Source: an uncultured Candidatus Melainabacteria bacterium
GTDB taxonomy: Bacteria; Cyanobacteriota; Vampirovibrionia; LMEP-6097
DNA length: 21,211 bases
Direction: 5' to 3'
NCBI GenBank assembly: GCA_937927525.1
Contig: CALBDR010000203.1
Span: forward strand, 1 to 21,211
This document shows positions 20,963-21,211 of this stretch, one piece after another (position 1 is the first letter of the stretch; each line of letters opens with the position of its first letter). A model generated the notes under the pieces. The model ran no database searches. It saw only the letters and a program-made list of their open reading frames with translations, and was not told the origin of the DNA. A program made the translations under genes and the position numbers.

Positions 20963-21211
20963 TTAATCGGTACTTGCAAGAGCTCGTCCGTTAGATCTAC
21001 TTTTTTCAGTTAAACTTTGGCTTACTGGAGTAGATCCATTTTTCCCAGCTGTATATCCTTGGAGGATTTCTTGACTATTAGGAATTTCCATTCCAGCAGT
21101 TAATGGTGTCTGACTATTGTTTGATGAGTTATTATCTGGGGGACTTGTTCTGTTTCCGTTACCCCCAGTAAAAAACATAGGGGTTAGATTTTCGTTTTGG
21201 TTAATGCTAGG
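20963..21211 (-). CDS. C-terminal tail of an unrecognised protein, N-terminus beyond right edge
   Basis: The frame ending at TAA 20965-20963 is open all the way to base 21211. An internal ATG at 21178 has no ribosome site, and 11 further sense codons precede it, so the real start is probably outside the window. The visible 82 residues are rich in Asn, Ser, Gly, Thr and Pro (TGGNGNRTSPPDNNSSNNSQ and similar) and should be disordered. There is no motif to assign a function. Its composition resembles the N-terminal linker of the left-edge protein, but no alignment was possible. Confidence 0.6.
   Translation of the reverse strand, partial: PSINQNENLTPMFFTGGNGNRTSPPDNNSSNNSQTPLTAGMEIPNSQEILQGYTAGKNGSTPVSQSLTEKSRSNGRALASTD

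Noticed and set aside
20963..21178. Treating the 71-codon frame from ATG 21178 as a complete small gene
   Set aside because: No ribosome site precedes that ATG and the frame stays open to the window edge, so it is more likely the tail of a longer protein.
1..21211. tRNA, rRNA, CRISPR array, insertion sequence or phage genes
   Set aside because: No T-loop type sequences, spaced direct repeats, transposase motifs or integrase motifs were seen in either strand.

Overview
The window is an AT-rich bacterial chromosome segment with 15 clear protein genes, one stop-interrupted remnant and no RNA gene I can recognise. Several proteins look closest to cyanobacterial forms: RecA carries INQLRQKIGVMYGSPETTTG, UvrC has an RPCLNYDLGKC zinc-finger-like cysteine block without the first cysteine, and bS21, LptB and a short ScpA are present. 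No photosynthesis gene is visible. My best guess is a non-photosynthetic cyanobacterial relative (Melainabacteria/Vampirovibrionia type). This is an inference from motifs, not a database result.

Layout. 1-2172 (minus): an unrecognised protein running off the left edge, lptB (lipopolysaccharide transport ATPase) and rpsU (bS21), the last two behind one good promoter. 2386-6023 (plus): acnA (aconitase) and a gene for an unrecognised exported protein, with a possible short leader ORF between them. 6028-10913 (minus): smc-scpA-scpB, the complete condensin, with overlapping genes and its own promoter. 10914-11697: a stop-interrupted ORF, a MTH1187/YqgV-type thiamine-binding protein gene and a divergent control region with a 14-bp palindrome. 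11698-14546 (plus): a fused NAD(P)HX epimerase/dehydratase gene and recA, the latter followed by two hairpins. 14685-21211 (minus): uvrC, a terminator-bounded stretch, a 57-codon gene with its own promoter and terminator, htpG, an unrecognised Glu-rich coiled-coil protein, dut, and the disordered tail of a protein running off the right edge.

Most recognised genes are housekeeping: chromosome segregation (smc/scpA/scpB), DNA repair and nucleotide-pool sanitation (recA, uvrC, dut), chaperone (htpG), metabolite repair (nnr), TCA cycle (acnA), outer membrane (lptB) and ribosome (rpsU). I see no phage, insertion sequence, CRISPR, tRNA or rRNA, and no convincing new multi-gene system.

The most interesting signals are small: (i) a complete transcription unit for an undescribed 57-aa protein; (ii) a roughly 120-nt stretch closed by a strong terminator directly in front of uvrC; (iii) a split in initiation signals, where genes lacking a Shine-Dalgarno site (uvrC, htpG, the Glu-rich gene, dut, the thiamine-binding gene) have a TANNNT hexamer 6-8 nt before a start codon, as in leaderless mRNAs; (iv) palindromic operator-like sites at rpsU and nnr.
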